From Minwuiaceae bacterium (lineage in GTDB: Bacteria > Pseudomonadota > Alphaproteobacteria > Minwuiales > Minwuiaceae), in contig JANQEE010000049.1 of the NCBI GenBank assembly GCA_028278525.1, positions 186,001 through 250,000 on the forward strand: a stretch of DNA of 64,000 nucleotides. Direction: 5' to 3'. Below, piece by piece: positions 10,521-20,453 of the stretch. The position numbers and the translations under genes were made by a program. How positions within the stretch are numbered: the stretch's first letter is position 1; every line of letters begins with the position of its first letter. The notes below the pieces were generated by a model. That model searched no databases and was not told the origin of the DNA. It saw only the letters and a program-made list of their open reading frames with translations.

Positions 10521-12662
10521 GTGTATCATATCCGGCAATCGGTTTCGAGATGGCTGTGGGGCGTCTATTCGGCACCCGCCCGGCTGCCGATGCTGGTCCT
10601 CGCGGCGCGCGCGTCGTTCGCTGCGGAGCGGGAGCGGTGGCTGCTTTGGCTGCCGGTCATGTTCGGCGTCGGCATTGCCGTCTACTTCGGCCTGCCAACG
10701 GAACCGCCGCCCTGGTCCGGGGCACTTGTCGTTCTGGCGGGCGGGCTGTTGGCGGTTGTCGCCCGTGCTCGGTTGGCTGCTGTCGTCGTCGGCGTCGCCC
10801 TGTTGATGACGGGCTTGGGCTTCGCTGCGATTCAGTTCAGAGCTTCCGTCGTCGATGCGCCGGTGATCGCCAAGCGGACCGCGCCGGTTTCCGTTGAAGG
10901 CCGCGTCGTCGCAGTCGAGATGCGCGACGTCGGCCACCGCATCCTGCTCCAGGATTTGGTGGTCGTGGGCCTGCCGCCGGCCGAGACGCCGCGCCGGATC
11001 CGCCTCGTCGTCCGCCAGTCCGGCCCGATGCCGGGGCCCGGCGATCGGGTTGGCCTGCGCGCGGTGCTGTTGCCGCCGCCGGCGCCGGCCGCGCCGGGCG
11101 CCTTCGACTTCCAGCGCCAGGCCTGGTTCGCCGGTCTCGGCGGCGTCGGCTTCGCACTGTCTCTGCCGCGCCTGTTGCAGGCGGAGGCGGCCGGCGGCCT
11201 GGCCGTCGTTATCGCCCGATTGCGCCAGTCCATCGCGGCGCGGGCGAGGGACGCCGTGACCGGCCCGTCCGGCGCGATGGCCGCCGCGCTCATGACCGGC
11301 GACCGTGGCGCGATTCCGGCGGAGACGGTTCAGGCGATGCGCGATTCCGGCCTGGCGCATCTGCTGGCGATCTCGGGCCTGCATATGGGGCTGCTCGCCG
11401 GCTGCGTGTTCTTCGCCGTCCGCGGCGGCCTCGCGCTTTGGCCGTCGGTGGCGTTGCGCCATCCGATCAAGAAATGGGCGGCCGCCGCGGCCATCGTCGG
11501 CGCCTTCGCCTATCTGCTGTTGGCCGGCGCCACCTTCCCGACGCAACGCGCCTTCGTCATGACATCCATTGTCCTTATCGCGGTGATCATGGACCGGCGC
11601 GCCGTCTCGATGCGCCTCGTCGCCTGGGCTGCGCTGGCAGTGCTGGCGGTGACGCCGGAAAGCCTGCTGCATGTCGGCTTTCAGATGTCGTTCGCCGCGG
11701 TCGTTGCACTGGTCGCCGCCTACGAGGCGTTGGCGGAGCCGGTCGGCCGCCTGCGCCGCGGCGGCGGGCCGGTGCGCAAGCTGCTGGTCTATCTGCTCGG
11801 CGTTGCCATCACCACGGTCATCGCCGGACTCGCGACCGGATTGATCGCCGCCTACCACTTCAACCGCTTCGTCGATTACGGGCTGGTCGCCAACATGGCC
11901 GCTGTCCCGGTGATGGCGTTCTGGATCATGCCTTTCGCCGTCGCCGCCTTCGCGCTGATGCCATTGGGTCTGGAGGTCCTGGCGCTGGTGCCGATGGGCG
12001 TCGGCATCGACCTGGTCATCCGCATCGCCCACACCGTGGCGGCCTGGCCCGGTGCCGTCACCCTGCTGCCGGCAGTGCCGGTCACGGCGCTGCTGGCGAT
12101 CGCCGCCGGCGGTCTTTGGCTTTGCCTGTGGCGGCTGCCCTGGCGTTGGTTCGGCCTTGCCGGTGTGGCATTCGGCTGTGCGACGTTCGCCGTCACGACA
12201 CCACCCGACATCCTGATTACCGGCGATGCCAAGCTCACTGCGGTGCGGACCGGCGATGGTGGGTTAGCCATGTCGTCACGGCGCGGTTCGACCATCGCAC
12301 GGGAAACTTGGCTCAGGCGCGATGCGCTGGCGGCCGAGTTCCCATGGCCGGGGGACGGGGTCAGCGAAGACGGCCTGCTCCGTTGCGACGGGATCGGCTG
12401 CATCTACCGGGCGAAGGGATGGATGGTTGCGCTGCCGACGGACGACCGCGCCGTGGCCGAGGATTGCGCCCGCGCCGATGTGGTCGTTAGCACCGTGCCG
12501 GTGCGGGGCCGCTGCCCCGCCGCGCGTGTGGTCGTCGACCGTTTCGATCTCTGGCGCAACGGCGCGCACGCCATCTGGCTCGACAAAGCCGGCATCCGCG
12601 TCGACAGCGTCAACCGGAGTCGCGGTACACGTCCCTGGGTATCGCGCCCTGATAGGCGGTGA
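10521..12662 (+). CDS. comEC: ComEC/Rec2 family DNA-uptake channel protein
   Basis: 713-residue polytopic membrane protein of the ComEC/Rec2 family, which carries single-stranded DNA across the inner membrane during natural transformation. The N-terminal half has the DUF4131-type region (residues about 40-200). The competence domain follows with the signature [20 protein letters not shown] near residue 275 and about ten hydrophobic helices to residue 560. The C-terminal 150 residues are short and do not show the metallo-beta-lactamase HxHxDH motif, so the nuclease domain of Gram-positive ComEC is lost or degenerate. GTG start with GGGAGG upstream. No other competence gene is nearby. Confidence 0.9.
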   Translation: MYHIRQSVSRWLWGVYSAPARLPMLVLAARASFAAERERWLLWLPVMFGVGIAVYFGLPTEPPPWSGALVVLAGGLLAVVARARLAAVVVGVALLMTGLGFAAIQFRASVVDAPVIAKRTAPVSVEGRVVAVEMRDVGHRILLQDLVVVGLPPAETPRRIRLVVRQSGPMPGPGDRVGLRAVLLPPPAPAAPGAFDFQRQAWFAGLGGVGFALSLPRLLQAEAAGGLAVVIARLRQSIAARARDAVTGPSGAMAAALMTGDRGAIPAETVQAMRDSGLAHLLAISGLHMGLLAGCVFFAVRGGLALWPSVALRHPIKKWAAAAAIVGAFAYLLLAGATFPTQRAFVMTSIVLIAVIMDRRAVSMRLVAWAALAVLAVTPESLLHVGFQMSFAAVVALVAAYEALAEPVGRLRRGGGPVRKLLVYLLGVAITTVIAGLATGLIAAYHFNRFVDYGLVANMAAVPVMAFWIMPFAVAAFALMPLGLEVLALVPMGVGIDLVIRIAHTVAAWPGAVTLLPAVPVTALLAIAAGGLWLCLWRLPWRWFGLAGVAFGCATFAVTTPPDILITGDAKLTAVRTGDGGLAMSSRRGSTIARETWLRRDALAAEFPWPGDGVSEDGLLRCDGIGCIYRAKGWMVALPTDDRAVAEDCARADVVVSTVPVRGRCPAARVVVDRFDLWRNGAHAIWLDKAGIRVDSVNRSRGTRPWVSRPDRR

Positions 12663-12666
12663 ACGC

Positions 12667-13371
12667 CTAATACTGCCGGATCAATCCGATCAGCCGGCCC
12701 TGGATCTTCACCCGGTTGGGCGGGAAGATCCGCGTTTCGTAGTCCGGATTGGCCGCTTCCAGGGCCACCGAATTGCCCTTGCGGCGCAGCCGTTTCAGGG
12801 TTACCTCCTGGCCGTCCACTAAGGCCACGATGATCGATCCGGTCTCGGCCGAGTCGCAGCGTTCGATGATCACCGTGTCGCCGTCGTGAATGCCGGCCTC
12901 GACCATGGAATCGCCGGAAACTTCCAGCGCATAGTGCTCGCCCCGGGTCAGGATGCTGGCCGGTACATCGAACATGTTGGCATTGTCGCGCAAGGCCTCG
13001 ATCGGCGTGCCGGCCGCGATCCGTCCATAAAGCGGCAGGCTAACGGTATCGGCGGCCAGTTCGCGGGTCTCGCGCCGCCGCCGGAAGTCCGGCGTTATCA
13101 CACTCGGTGTCTCGGCCACCGGCGTACCGCGTTGAGCGCGTCCGGTCGGCAACGCCTCGTCGGGCATCTTCATTACTTCCAATGCCCGCGCTCGGTGTGC
13201 CAGGCGGCGTATGAAGCCGCGTTCCTCCAGTCCGGTAATCAGTCGGTGGATCCCCGATTTCGATTTCAGGGCCAGGGCCTCCTTCATCTCGTCGAAGGAG
13301 GGTGAAATTCCGTGTTCTCCCAGGTAACGGTGGATGAACAACAACAGTTCATGTTGTTTTCTCGTCAGCAC
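12667..13371 (-). CDS. lexA: SOS response repressor LexA
   Basis: Repressor of the DNA-damage regulon and self-cleaving serine protease. With the GTG start at 13371 ([13 protein letters not shown], the usual N-terminus) it has 234 residues. An N-terminal winged helix (1-65) binds DNA; the S24 domain contains the cleavage site Ala120-Gly121 (GRIAAGTP), catalytic Ser155 ([14 protein letters not shown]) and Lys193 ([10 protein letters not shown]). ATG 13398 upstream is less likely. It is the last gene of the minus-strand block but has its own autoregulated promoter. Confidence 0.96.
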   Translation of the reverse strand: MLTRKQHELLLFIHRYLGEHGISPSFDEMKEALALKSKSGIHRLITGLEERGFIRRLAHRARALEVMKMPDEALPTGRAQRGTPVAETPSVITPDFRRRRETRELAADTVSLPLYGRIAAGTPIEALRDNANMFDVPASILTRGEHYALEVSGDSMVEAGIHDGDTVIIERCDSAETGSIIVALVDGQEVTLKRLRRKGNSVALEAANPDYETRIFPPNRVKIQGRLIGLIRQY

Positions 13372-13392
13372 CGGCGCCACCCTCAATATATA

Positions 13393-13445
13393 GAACAAAC
13401 ATGCAACATTTGCACATGTTCTAGTTTAGTTCTGGTTTTTGTCAA
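13393..13445 (-). promoter_or_regulatory. lexA promoter with SOS box (and a second, imperfect box)
   Basis: A perfect alphaproteobacterial LexA box, GTTC-N7-GTTC, lies at 13418-13432. It is embedded in a sigma-70 promoter read on the minus strand: -35 TTGACA (13440-13445, perfect) and -10 TAGAAC (13418-13423), 16 bases apart, so bound LexA would cover the -10 and the spacer. A second near-match, GAAC-N7-CAAC at 13393-13407, lies between promoter and start codon with one mismatch. Bases seen directly; LexA autoregulation is known for the family. Confidence 0.85.
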
Positions 13446-13484
13446 GCGGTTTTTTTAGCCGCCTTCGGTCCCCGATCTGAAACG

Positions 13485-14690
13485 TTAACAGATACCGTCA
13501 AGCCGGACGACTTTAATTGTCGCGCCCGCCTTTTCCGCCGGCGCGTGTGGCCGCCTAACAACAAGGCAGTCGGCGCGGGCCATGAACGACAGCATCGACG
13601 AGTCCTGACGCTCGAACGGTGTCGCCACCGCCTGGCCGTCGTCGCGGTAGATTAGGCTGGCGCGCAGGTAATCTTCGCGCCGGTCGTTCTCCTCCAGGTC
13701 GCGGCCGAGCACGGCGGTGGTCTCCTGCTGGTCCGCGTCCCGCCGGCCGAGCAGCGCGAATAGGGCAGGGCGTAGGAATATCAGCCCGCAGACCAGCGAC
13801 GAAACCGGATTGCCCGGCAGGCCCAGCATCGGTGTGTCGCCGATTTGTCCGAACATCAGCGGCTTGCCGGGCCGCATCGCGATGCGCCAGAAATCCAGGT
13901 CCAGCCCTTGTTCGCCCAGCACGCTCTGCACCAGGTCGTGGTCGCCGACCGAGGCGCCGCCCAGCGTCACCAGCATGTCGGCGCCGCGCGCGCCGGCCGC
14001 CAGCGCCTTGAGCGACGCCTCGTTGTCCTGCGCGATACCCAGGTCGATCGCTTCGCCGCCGCAATTGTCGATCAGCGCGGCCAGTGCCATTGCGTTGGAG
14101 GAGACGATCTGGTCAGGCCCGACCGGCTCGCCCGGCCGGACCAGTTCGTCGCCGGTCGCCAGCAGCGCGACGCGCGGTTTACGGTGGACGTCCAGCCACG
14201 GCACGTTCATCGCCGCCGCCAGCCCGACATCCCGCGCGTTGAGGCGGTGACCGGCATGCAGCCGCACCTCGCCATCCTGGAAGTCCAGGCCGGCCCTGCG
14301 GATGAAGGTCCCTTCCGTGGCAGTCCCGCGCACGGTGACCCGGTCGCCGTCCTGCGCCGCGTTTTCCTGGATGACGATGCTGTCGGCGCCGTCCGGCACC
14401 GGCGCGCCGGTGAAGATCCGGACCGTCTGGCCCGCGCCGACCCGGCCCTCGAAGGCCGCGCCCGCCGGCGCTTCGCCGATCCTGGTCAGGGTCGCCGGCA
14501 CCGTGGCGACGTCCGCCGCCCGCACCGCCCAGCCGTCCATCGCGGATACGTCCTTCGGCGGTTGGGTGCGCCGCGCCGCCACGTCCGCAGCCAGCACCCG
14601 GCCATGCGCACGTTCCAGTCCGACGCTTTCCGCCGGCAGCGGCTCCAGCGCGCCGACGATGCGCCGCCTGGCTTCCTCCACCGAAATCAT
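13485..14690 (-). CDS. moeA: Molybdopterin molybdenumtransferase MoeA
   Basis: Inserts molybdenum into adenylylated molybdopterin. The 401-residue protein has the domain-I start [18 protein letters not shown], the segment [15 protein letters not shown], and the MoCF domain with [14 protein letters not shown] and [19 protein letters not shown] 14690 overlaps the moaC stop by four bases (ATGA), indicating translational coupling; longer frames upstream are antisense artefacts. The order trpC-moaC-moeA-lexA is the usual one in alphaproteobacteria. Confidence 0.95.
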   Translation of the reverse strand: MISVEEARRRIVGALEPLPAESVGLERAHGRVLAADVAARRTQPPKDVSAMDGWAVRAADVATVPATLTRIGEAPAGAAFEGRVGAGQTVRIFTGAPVPDGADSIVIQENAAQDGDRVTVRGTATEGTFIRRAGLDFQDGEVRLHAGHRLNARDVGLAAAMNVPWLDVHRKPRVALLATGDELVRPGEPVGPDQIVSSNAMALAALIDNCGGEAIDLGIAQDNEASLKALAAGARGADMLVTLGGASVGDHDLVQSVLGEQGLDLDFWRIAMRPGKPLMFGQIGDTPMLGLPGNPVSSLVCGLIFLRPALFALLGRRDADQQETTAVLGRDLEENDRREDYLRASLIYRDDGQAVATPFERQDSSMLSFMARADCLVVRRPHAPAEKAGATIKVVRLDGIC

Positions 14691-15163
14691 GATGCCTCGA
14701 ACGTGCCGCTCTTGCCGCCGGATTTGTGGACCAGCCGGACCTCGTGGATGGTCATGCCGCGGTCGACGGCCTTGCACATGTCGTAGACGGTCAGCGCCGC
14801 GACCGACGCCGCCGTCAGCGCTTCCATCTCCACCCCGGTGCGGCCGGTCACCCGGCAATCGGCCTCGATATCGACCCGGTTGTTCGCCGCATCGCAGGTC
14901 AGGTCCACGCTGACCGACGTTAGCGGCAGCGGATGGCAGAGCGGGATCAGGTCGGACGTCCGCTTGGCCGCCATGATGCCGGCCAGCCGCGCGACGCCCA
15001 GCACGTCGCCTTTCTTGGCGCGGCCTTCCTGGATCAACGCCAGGGTCTCCGGCGCCATGCCGACCGATGCCTTGGCGACGGCGCGCCGCTCGGTCACGTC
15101 CTTCGCGCCGACATCCACCATGTGGGCGCTGCCGGACTCGTCGAAGTGGGTCAGTTTAGACAT
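14687..15163 (-). CDS. moaC: Cyclic pyranopterin monophosphate synthase MoaC
   Basis: Second enzyme of molybdenum cofactor synthesis. 158 residues with the conserved N-terminus [16 protein letters not shown], then [32 protein letters not shown] and CKAVDRGM, the segment with the catalytic Lys and Asp. It overlaps trpC by eight bases upstream and moeA by four bases downstream, so the genes form one transcription unit. moaA, needed for the preceding step, is not in the window. Confidence 0.96.
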   Translation of the reverse strand: MSKLTHFDESGSAHMVDVGAKDVTERRAVAKASVGMAPETLALIQEGRAKKGDVLGVARLAGIMAAKRTSDLIPLCHPLPLTSVSVDLTCDAANNRVDIEADCRVTGRTGVEMEALTAASVAALTVYDMCKAVDRGMTIHEVRLVHKSGGKSGTFEAS

Positions 15164-15962
15164 GGGCGGGAGCGCCGGCCTTAAGCAGGGCGACCGTCGC
15201 CGCCGCCACGTCGTCCTGGCGCATCAGGCTTTCGCCGACCAGGAAACAGCGGCAGCCCGCCTGCGCCATCCGCGCCAGATCGTCCGGCCCGCCAAGGCCG
15301 CTTTCCGCCACGGCGACGCGATCTTTCGGCAGGCTCGGCGCCAGTTGTTCGGTCGTCGCCAGGTCGACGCTGAGCGTCTTGAGGTTCCGGTTGTTCACGC
15401 CGATCAGCCGGCTCTTCAGTTTCAGCGCGCGGTCCAGTTCCGTTCCATCGTGCACCTCGACCAGCACGTCCATGCCCCAGCCGAAGGCCGCCGCTTCCAG
15501 CTCCGCCGCCTGGCCGTCTTCCAGCGCGGCCATGATCAGCAGGATGCAGTCGGCCCCCAGCGCCCGCGCTTCCGTCACCTGATAGGTGTCGAGCATGAAG
15601 TCCTTACGCAGGACCGGCAGGTCGACCGCCGCCCGCGCTTGGGTCAGGTAGTCGTCCGCGCCCTGGAAATAAGGGATGTCTGTCAGCACCGACAGGCAGG
15701 TTGCGCCGCCGTCCCGGTAGGCGCGGGCGAGGGACGGCGGGTCGAAGTCGGCCCGGATCAGCCCTTTCGAGGGCGAGGCCTTTTTGATCTCGGCGATCAG
15801 GCCGTAACCGTCCAGGCTTGCAGCCTCCAGCCGGTCGACGAAACCGCGGGTCGGCGTCTGCGCTCTTGCCGCCTCGGCCAGGTCGGATTCCGAACGTGCC
15901 TGCTTGCAGGCCGCGATATGCTCCCGCTTGTCGTCGCAGATCTTGTCCAGGACGGTGCTCAT
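15156..15962 (-). CDS. trpC: Indole-3-glycerol phosphate synthase
   Basis: Fourth step of tryptophan synthesis: closes the indole ring of CdRP. A (beta/alpha)8 barrel of 268 residues. Visible catalytic segments are [11 protein letters not shown] (Lys), [15 protein letters not shown] (Lys), [10 protein letters not shown] and [14 protein letters not shown] 15962 overlaps the trpD stop by four bases. It is a stand-alone enzyme, not fused to TrpF. Confidence 0.96.
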   Translation of the reverse strand: MSTVLDKICDDKREHIAACKQARSESDLAEAARAQTPTRGFVDRLEAASLDGYGLIAEIKKASPSKGLIRADFDPPSLARAYRDGGATCLSVLTDIPYFQGADDYLTQARAAVDLPVLRKDFMLDTYQVTEARALGADCILLIMAALEDGQAAELEAAAFGWGMDVLVEVHDGTELDRALKLKSRLIGVNNRNLKTLSVDLATTEQLAPSLPKDRVAVAESGLGGPDDLARMAQAGCRCFLVGESLMRQDDVAAATVALLKAGAPAHV

Positions 15963-17002
15963 GACTCGTCCGGCGCCGCTTGATTGGTGATCGCGATCAG
16001 CTTGTCCAGGTGCTGCAGCGCCTTGCCGCTGTCCAGCGCGTCCATCGCCATCGCCACGCCGGCTTTGAGGTCCGCGACCTTGTCCGCGATCATCAGCGCG
16101 GCGGCCGAATTGTACAGCACGATGTCGCGGAACGCGCCGGGCTCGCCCTGTAGCACGCCTTTCAAGGCGGCGGCGTTGGTCGCCGGGTCGGCGCCCAGCA
16201 GATCCTCCGGCTTGGCGCGTGCGATGCCGGCCTCCTCGGGCGTCACTTCGAAGGTGCTGACCTTGCCGTCCTTCAACTCGGCAACGAACGTGGGTCCGGC
16301 GGTGGTCATCTCGTCCGTGCCGTCGGAGCCGTGCACGATCCAGACCCGCTCGGCGCCCAGCTTGTTCATCACCTCGGCCATCGGCACCACCCATTCCCGG
16401 GCGAACACGCCGGTGAGCTGCCGTTTGACACCGGCCGGGTTCGACAGCGGCCCCAGCAGGTTGAAAATCGTCCGCGTGCCCAACTCGACCCGCGTCGGTC
16501 CGACATGACGCATCGCGCCGTGATGGCGTGGCGCCATCATGAAGCCGATATTGGCTTCGCGGATCGACTGTTCGATCAGCGCGAAGTCGCAGTCGATATT
16601 GACGCCCAGCGCGGTCTGTACGTCCGCCGTACCGGTCTTCGACGACAGCGCCCGGTTGCCGTGCTTGGCGACCGGCACGCCGCAGGCGGCGACGGTAAAC
16701 GCTGTCGCGGTGGAGACATTCCAGGTGCCCTTGGCGTCGCCGCCGGTGCCGACCACGTCGATCGCGTTCGCCGGCGCCTCGATGGGTAGCGCCTTGTCCC
16801 GCATGGTCATGGCGCCGCCGGTGATCTCGTCCACCGTCTCGCCGCGCACCCTCAACGCCATCAGAAAGCCGCCCATCTGCGACGGCGTCGCGTCGCCGGA
16901 CATCATGATATCGAAGGCCGCGCGCGCTTCGTCGACGGTCAAGGATTTACCGCCGGCAACCTCGCCGATCAGCCGCTTGAATTCGTTCATGTCCTTACTC
17001 AT
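15959..17002 (-). CDS. trpD: Anthranilate phosphoribosyltransferase
   Basis: Joins anthranilate to PRPP in tryptophan synthesis. 347 residues, starting [21 protein letters not shown]. The PRPP-binding GTGGD motif is in [17 protein letters not shown], followed by [16 protein letters not shown] (the family usually has SSKSGSAD) and the ATRHHGA-like segment [16 protein letters not shown]. It is preceded by trpG with 13 bases between them. Confidence 0.96.
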   Translation of the reverse strand: MSKDMNEFKRLIGEVAGGKSLTVDEARAAFDIMMSGDATPSQMGGFLMALRVRGETVDEITGGAMTMRDKALPIEAPANAIDVVGTGGDAKGTWNVSTATAFTVAACGVPVAKHGNRALSSKTGTADVQTALGVNIDCDFALIEQSIREANIGFMMAPRHHGAMRHVGPTRVELGTRTIFNLLGPLSNPAGVKRQLTGVFAREWVVPMAEVMNKLGAERVWIVHGSDGTDEMTTAGPTFVAELKDGKVSTFEVTPEEAGIARAKPEDLLGADPATNAAALKGVLQGEPGAFRDIVLYNSAAALMIADKVADLKAGVAMAMDALDSGKALQHLDKLIAITNQAAPDES

Positions 17003-17015
17003 GCCCAGTCCTGCG

Positions 17016-17615
17016 TCACGCCAGCTGCGCTCCGGCGGTCTCGGGTCGGCGCACGCGGTCGAGGAAGTTCCGCAACAGCGTATGCCCGTGTTCGGAGGCG
17101 ATGCTCTCCGGGTGAAACTGTACGCCGTGCAGTTCGTATTGGCGATGGGTCAGCCCCATGATCACGCCGTCGGCGCTTTCCGCAGTGATCTCCAGGCAGT
17201 CCGGGAACGATGCCCGCTCCACCGTCAGCGAGTGATAACGCGTGGCGGTAAAATCCTGCGGCAGCCCGGCGAACACGCCGGTGCCGTTATGGTGGATCGT
17301 GCTGGTCTTGCCGTGCATCATTTCCGGCGCCCGCACGACTTTGCCGCCGAACGTCTGGCCGATCGCCTGATGGCCCAGGCAGACACCCAGAAGCGGCAGC
17401 CGGCCGGCGGCGCGGGCGACCAGGTCCAGGCAGATGCCGGCCTTGTCCGGATCGCAGGGGCCGGGCGATATCACGATGGCCGACGCGCCCAGCGCCATCA
17501 CCTGATCCACCGCAATCACGTCGTTGCGGTGAACCACGACGTCTTCGCCCAGTTCGCCCAGATAGTGAACCAAGTTGTAGGTGAAGCTGTCGTAGTTATC
17601 GATAAGAACTATCAT
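17016..17615 (-). CDS. trpG: Anthranilate synthase glutaminase subunit
   Basis: Class I glutamine amidotransferase that supplies ammonia to TrpE. 199 residues, starting [20 protein letters not shown]. The oxyanion strand is [12 protein letters not shown], the nucleophilic Cys is in [11 protein letters not shown], and the His-Glu pair is in [14 protein letters not shown]. It may also serve folate synthesis as PabA. There is no strong ribosome-binding site. It heads the trpGDC-moaC-moeA unit and is divergent from copA; trpE, which normally precedes it, lies 4 kb away beyond the copper cassette. Confidence 0.95.
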   Translation of the reverse strand: MIVLIDNYDSFTYNLVHYLGELGEDVVVHRNDVIAVDQVMALGASAIVISPGPCDPDKAGICLDLVARAAGRLPLLGVCLGHQAIGQTFGGKVVRAPEMMHGKTSTIHHNGTGVFAGLPQDFTATRYHSLTVERASFPDCLEITAESADGVIMGLTHRQYELHGVQFHPESIASEHGHTLLRNFLDRVRRPETAGAQLA

Positions 17616-17734
17616 ATCAATATGTTATCGTACTTTTCTCGGTTCTTATCGAGGGTTTTTCGCCGGCCTGTTGATGGCCCGAGGTAATCAGGCGGGGGCC
17701 CCACCGTCAAGCGGAACTCGCGCAGAAACCCGGC

Positions 17735-17784
17735 TTGATCTTCCAGTGACTGGAAGCCCTATATAAGTTCTAGTTATTGGAAGC
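17735..17784 (+). promoter_or_regulatory. CueR-type copper-responsive promoter of copA, with duplicated operator
   Basis: A -35 TTGATC (17735-17740) and -10 TATATA (17760-17765) are separated by 19 bases, the over-long spacing typical of MerR-family activated promoters. The spacer contains the palindrome CTTCCAGTGACTGGAAG (17740-17756), like CueR/HmrR operators. A second copy, TTCTAGTTATTGGAAGC (17768-17784), matches TTCCAGTGACTGGAAGC (17741-17757) at 14 of 17 bases and lies between the -10 and the copA start codon. Confidence 0.8.
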
Positions 17785-17799
17785 TTTTTGGGGTTCACC

Positions 17800-20013
17800 A
17801 TGGCCGTCGCCACCGCACCGTTGGACGAGCACCAATCCGGTCGGGGCGGAGACCTGGATCTCCGTATTACCGGCATGACCTGCGCCGCCTGTGCGGGCCG
17901 GGTGGAACGCGCGCTCCGCGGCGTCGCCGGTGTCGTTGCGGCGGACGTGAACCTTGCGACCGACCGCGCCCATGTCACCGCCAACGGCGTTCGTCTTGAC
18001 GCCGACGCCTTGCTGCGGGCCGTGCACGATGCGGGATACGAAGCCGCCATCCTGGGCCGGGACGCGGCTTACGCCGAAACCGGCGATCGCCGGGAATCCG
18101 TCGTTCTGGTCCTGTCCGTTCTGCTCACCCTGCCGCTGGTCGCGCAGATGTTCCTGCCGATGCTCGGGCTTGGTCTTCAACTGTCGGGGTGGGCGCAACT
18201 GGCGCTTGCCACCCCGGTCCAGTTCGTTGTCGGCGCCCGGTTCTACGGCGCGGCGTGGCGGGCGCTGCTGGCGCGGTCCGGCAATATGGATCAGTTGGTC
18301 GCGCTCGGCACGTCTGCCGCCTACTTCTTCAGTCTTTACATGCTGCTCGTGCCGGAGGCCGGGGACGGCCATCTCTATTTCGAGGCGGCGGCGGTGGTGA
18401 TCACCCTGGTCAGGCTTGGCAAATGGCTGGAGGCGCGGGCCAAGCGCGCCACCGCGAGCGCGATCCGCGCCCTGGTCCGGCTGCGGCCGGACCGCGCGCG
18501 GGTCGTGCGCGAGGGCGAAGAGGTTGACCTTGCGGTCGACCAGGTGGTGCCCGGCGACCTGCTCGTCGTCCGCCCGGGCGAGCGGCTCGCCGTCGACGGC
18601 GTGGTCGAACAGGGCCAAAGCCAGCTCGACGAGTCGCTGTTGACCGGCGAGAGCATGCCGCAGGAGCGTGGGCCCGGCGACCGGGTGATTTCCGGGTCGA
18701 TCAACGGTCCCGGCCTGCTGCGCGTTCGGGCGACCGAAGTCGGCGGGGATACCACGCTGTCGCGCATCGTCGCCATGGTCGAGGGCGCGCAGGCGCGTAA
18801 AGCCCCCGTCCAGCAGCTGGTCGACCGGGTCAGCGCCGTGTTCGTGCCCATGGTTATCGGGCTGGCGATCGGCACCTTCGCCGGCTGGCTCCTTTATGGC
18901 GCGGGCGTCGAGCAGGCATTGCTTGCCGCGGTCTCGGTCCTGGTCATCGCCTGCCCATGCGCCCTCGGGCTGGCGACGCCTGCGGCGATCATGGCCGGCA
19001 CGGGCGCGGCCGCCCGCGCCGGCATCCTGATCCGCGATCCTGAAGCGCTGGAGCATATCCAACGCCTGGACACCATCCTGCTGGACAAGACCGGTACGCT
19101 GACCGAAGGCCGGCCTGCCGTGACGGACGTCGTCGCGCTTCAGGGCGACGAGCAGGGCTTGTTGCTGCTGGCGGCCGCTGCCCAGCAGGGCAGCGAGCAT
19201 CCGCTTGCCCGGGCGGTGATCGCCGCCGCGGGCGACAGCCCGCTACCGCCGCTCGAAACCTTCGTTGCCGAACCCGGGCGCGGCCTGCTCGCCACCGTCG
19301 ACGGCCGGGAAATCCTGATCGGCAATCAGCGGCTGATGGGCGGGCACGCCATCGACACGGCGCCTCTATCGTCCCATGCGGATTTGCTGGAGCAACAGGC
19401 GCGCACCGTCATGTGGGTGGCGGAAAGGGGCGGCGGATTGCTCGGTTTGATTGCGGTTGCCGATCCGTTGCGCGGCGGTGCGGCTGAGGCGGTCGCCGAC
19501 TTGAGGGCCCTGTCCCTGGAGCCGATGCTGTTGACCGGTGACAACCGACAGGCCGCGGCCGCGGTCGCATCCGCGCTTAATATAGAAAAGGTGAGGGCCG
19601 AGGTCCTGCCCGGCGACAAGGCGGCGGAAGTCGTGGGCTTGCGTCAGGCCGGGCATCGGGTCGGCATGGTCGGCGATGGCGTGAACGACGCGCCCGCCCT
19701 GGCCGAGGCGGATATCGGCATCGCCGTGGCCAGCGGCACCGACGTCGCCGTGGAAACCGCGGGCATCACCTTGATGCGGGGCGATCCGCGCCTGATTGCG
19801 GAGGCTATCGCGATTTCCCGCGCGACCTACTGGAAGATCCGGCAGAACCTGTTCTGGGCGTTCATCTACAATGTCGTCGGCCTGCCGCTCGCCGCCTTCG
19901 GGCTGCTCAACCCCGTCTTCGCGGGCGCGGCCATGGCCCTGTCGAGCGTCAGTGTCGTCGGCAACGCGTTGCTGTTGCGACGCTGGCGCACATCCGTTGG
20001 GAGCAAACCATGA
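17800..20013 (+). CDS. copA: Copper-exporting P1B-type ATPase
   Basis: Pumps Cu(I) out of the cytoplasm. 737 residues from ATG 17800 (a TTG at 17788 lies in the operator region and is rejected). One N-terminal heavy-metal domain with [15 protein letters not shown] (residues about 20-35); then eight membrane helices with the copper motif [15 protein letters not shown]; the phosphorylated Asp in [13 protein letters not shown]; and the hinge [21 protein letters not shown] of cueR overlaps its stop by four bases, so pump and regulator are co-expressed. Confidence 0.95.
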   Translation: MAVATAPLDEHQSGRGGDLDLRITGMTCAACAGRVERALRGVAGVVAADVNLATDRAHVTANGVRLDADALLRAVHDAGYEAAILGRDAAYAETGDRRESVVLVLSVLLTLPLVAQMFLPMLGLGLQLSGWAQLALATPVQFVVGARFYGAAWRALLARSGNMDQLVALGTSAAYFFSLYMLLVPEAGDGHLYFEAAAVVITLVRLGKWLEARAKRATASAIRALVRLRPDRARVVREGEEVDLAVDQVVPGDLLVVRPGERLAVDGVVEQGQSQLDESLLTGESMPQERGPGDRVISGSINGPGLLRVRATEVGGDTTLSRIVAMVEGAQARKAPVQQLVDRVSAVFVPMVIGLAIGTFAGWLLYGAGVEQALLAAVSVLVIACPCALGLATPAAIMAGTGAAARAGILIRDPEALEHIQRLDTILLDKTGTLTEGRPAVTDVVALQGDEQGLLLLAAAAQQGSEHPLARAVIAAAGDSPLPPLETFVAEPGRGLLATVDGREILIGNQRLMGGHAIDTAPLSSHADLLEQQARTVMWVAERGGGLLGLIAVADPLRGGAAEAVADLRALSLEPMLLTGDNRQAAAAVASALNIEKVRAEVLPGDKAAEVVGLRQAGHRVGMVGDGVNDAPALAEADIGIAVASGTDVAVETAGITLMRGDPRLIAEAIAISRATYWKIRQNLFWAFIYNVVGLPLAAFGLLNPVFAGAAMALSSVSVVGNALLLRRWRTSVGSKP

Positions 20014-20411
20014 AAATCGGCGATGCGGCGAAACAGTCGGGGGTGCCGGCGAAAACCATCCGCTATTACGAAAGCGTCGGGTTGATCGAAGCCGCGACGC
20101 GCCAGGATAACGGCTACCGCGACTACTCCGAGACGGATGTGCACACACTGCGTTTCATCAGCCGGGCGCGTGGACTCGGCTTCACCGTTAAGGATGTGGC
20201 AATGCTGCTGGCCCTATACCGGGACAGTTCGCGAGCCAGCGCCGACGTCAAGGCAGTGGCGGCGCGCCATGTCGACCGCATCGACGAAAAGATCGCCGAA
20301 TTGCAGTCGATGCGCCAAACTCTGCTGCACCTGATCGATCGGTGCCACGGCGACGACCGGCCCGACTGCCCCATCCTGGCGGACCTCGCCGGCGCCCGGG
20401 TTAGCGCCTGA
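20010..20411 (+). CDS. cueR: MerR-family copper-responsive regulator CueR/HmrR
   Basis: 133-residue activator that untwists over-spaced promoters when it binds Cu(I). The N-terminal helix-turn-helix and wing ([20 protein letters not shown]) are typical, then a dimerisation helix, then the metal loop [12 protein letters not shown] with two cysteines eight residues apart, as in CueR. It is translationally coupled to copA and should act on the copA promoter, making a feedback loop. Silver or gold could also be sensed. Confidence 0.92.
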   Translation: MKIGDAAKQSGVPAKTIRYYESVGLIEAATRQDNGYRDYSETDVHTLRFISRARGLGFTVKDVAMLLALYRDSSRASADVKAVAARHVDRIDEKIAELQSMRQTLLHLIDRCHGDDRPDCPILADLAGARVSA

Positions 20412-20453
20412 GCGAACAATAACACTGGCCCTGGAATCTCTAGGGGCTATATA

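Noticed and set aside
10461-12032. 500-codon N-terminal extension of GltX
   Set aside because: It is antisense to comEC, and the internal ATG at 10460 gives the normal GltX start.
13440-13460. T-run near 13450 as intrinsic terminator of moeA
   Set aside because: The T-run lies in the loop of a weak GCGG/CCGC stem and, on the transcribed strand of moeA, reads as A; its flank is the lexA -35 box.
20423-20453. A second MerR-type promoter before the deacetylase gene (CACTGG, 19 bases, TATATA, with a partial CCCTGGAAT/CTCTAGGGG symmetry)
   Set aside because: The -35 is poor, the symmetry is only partial and differs from the copA operator, and the -10 coincides with the proposed start codon. It would matter only if the true start is ATG 20610.
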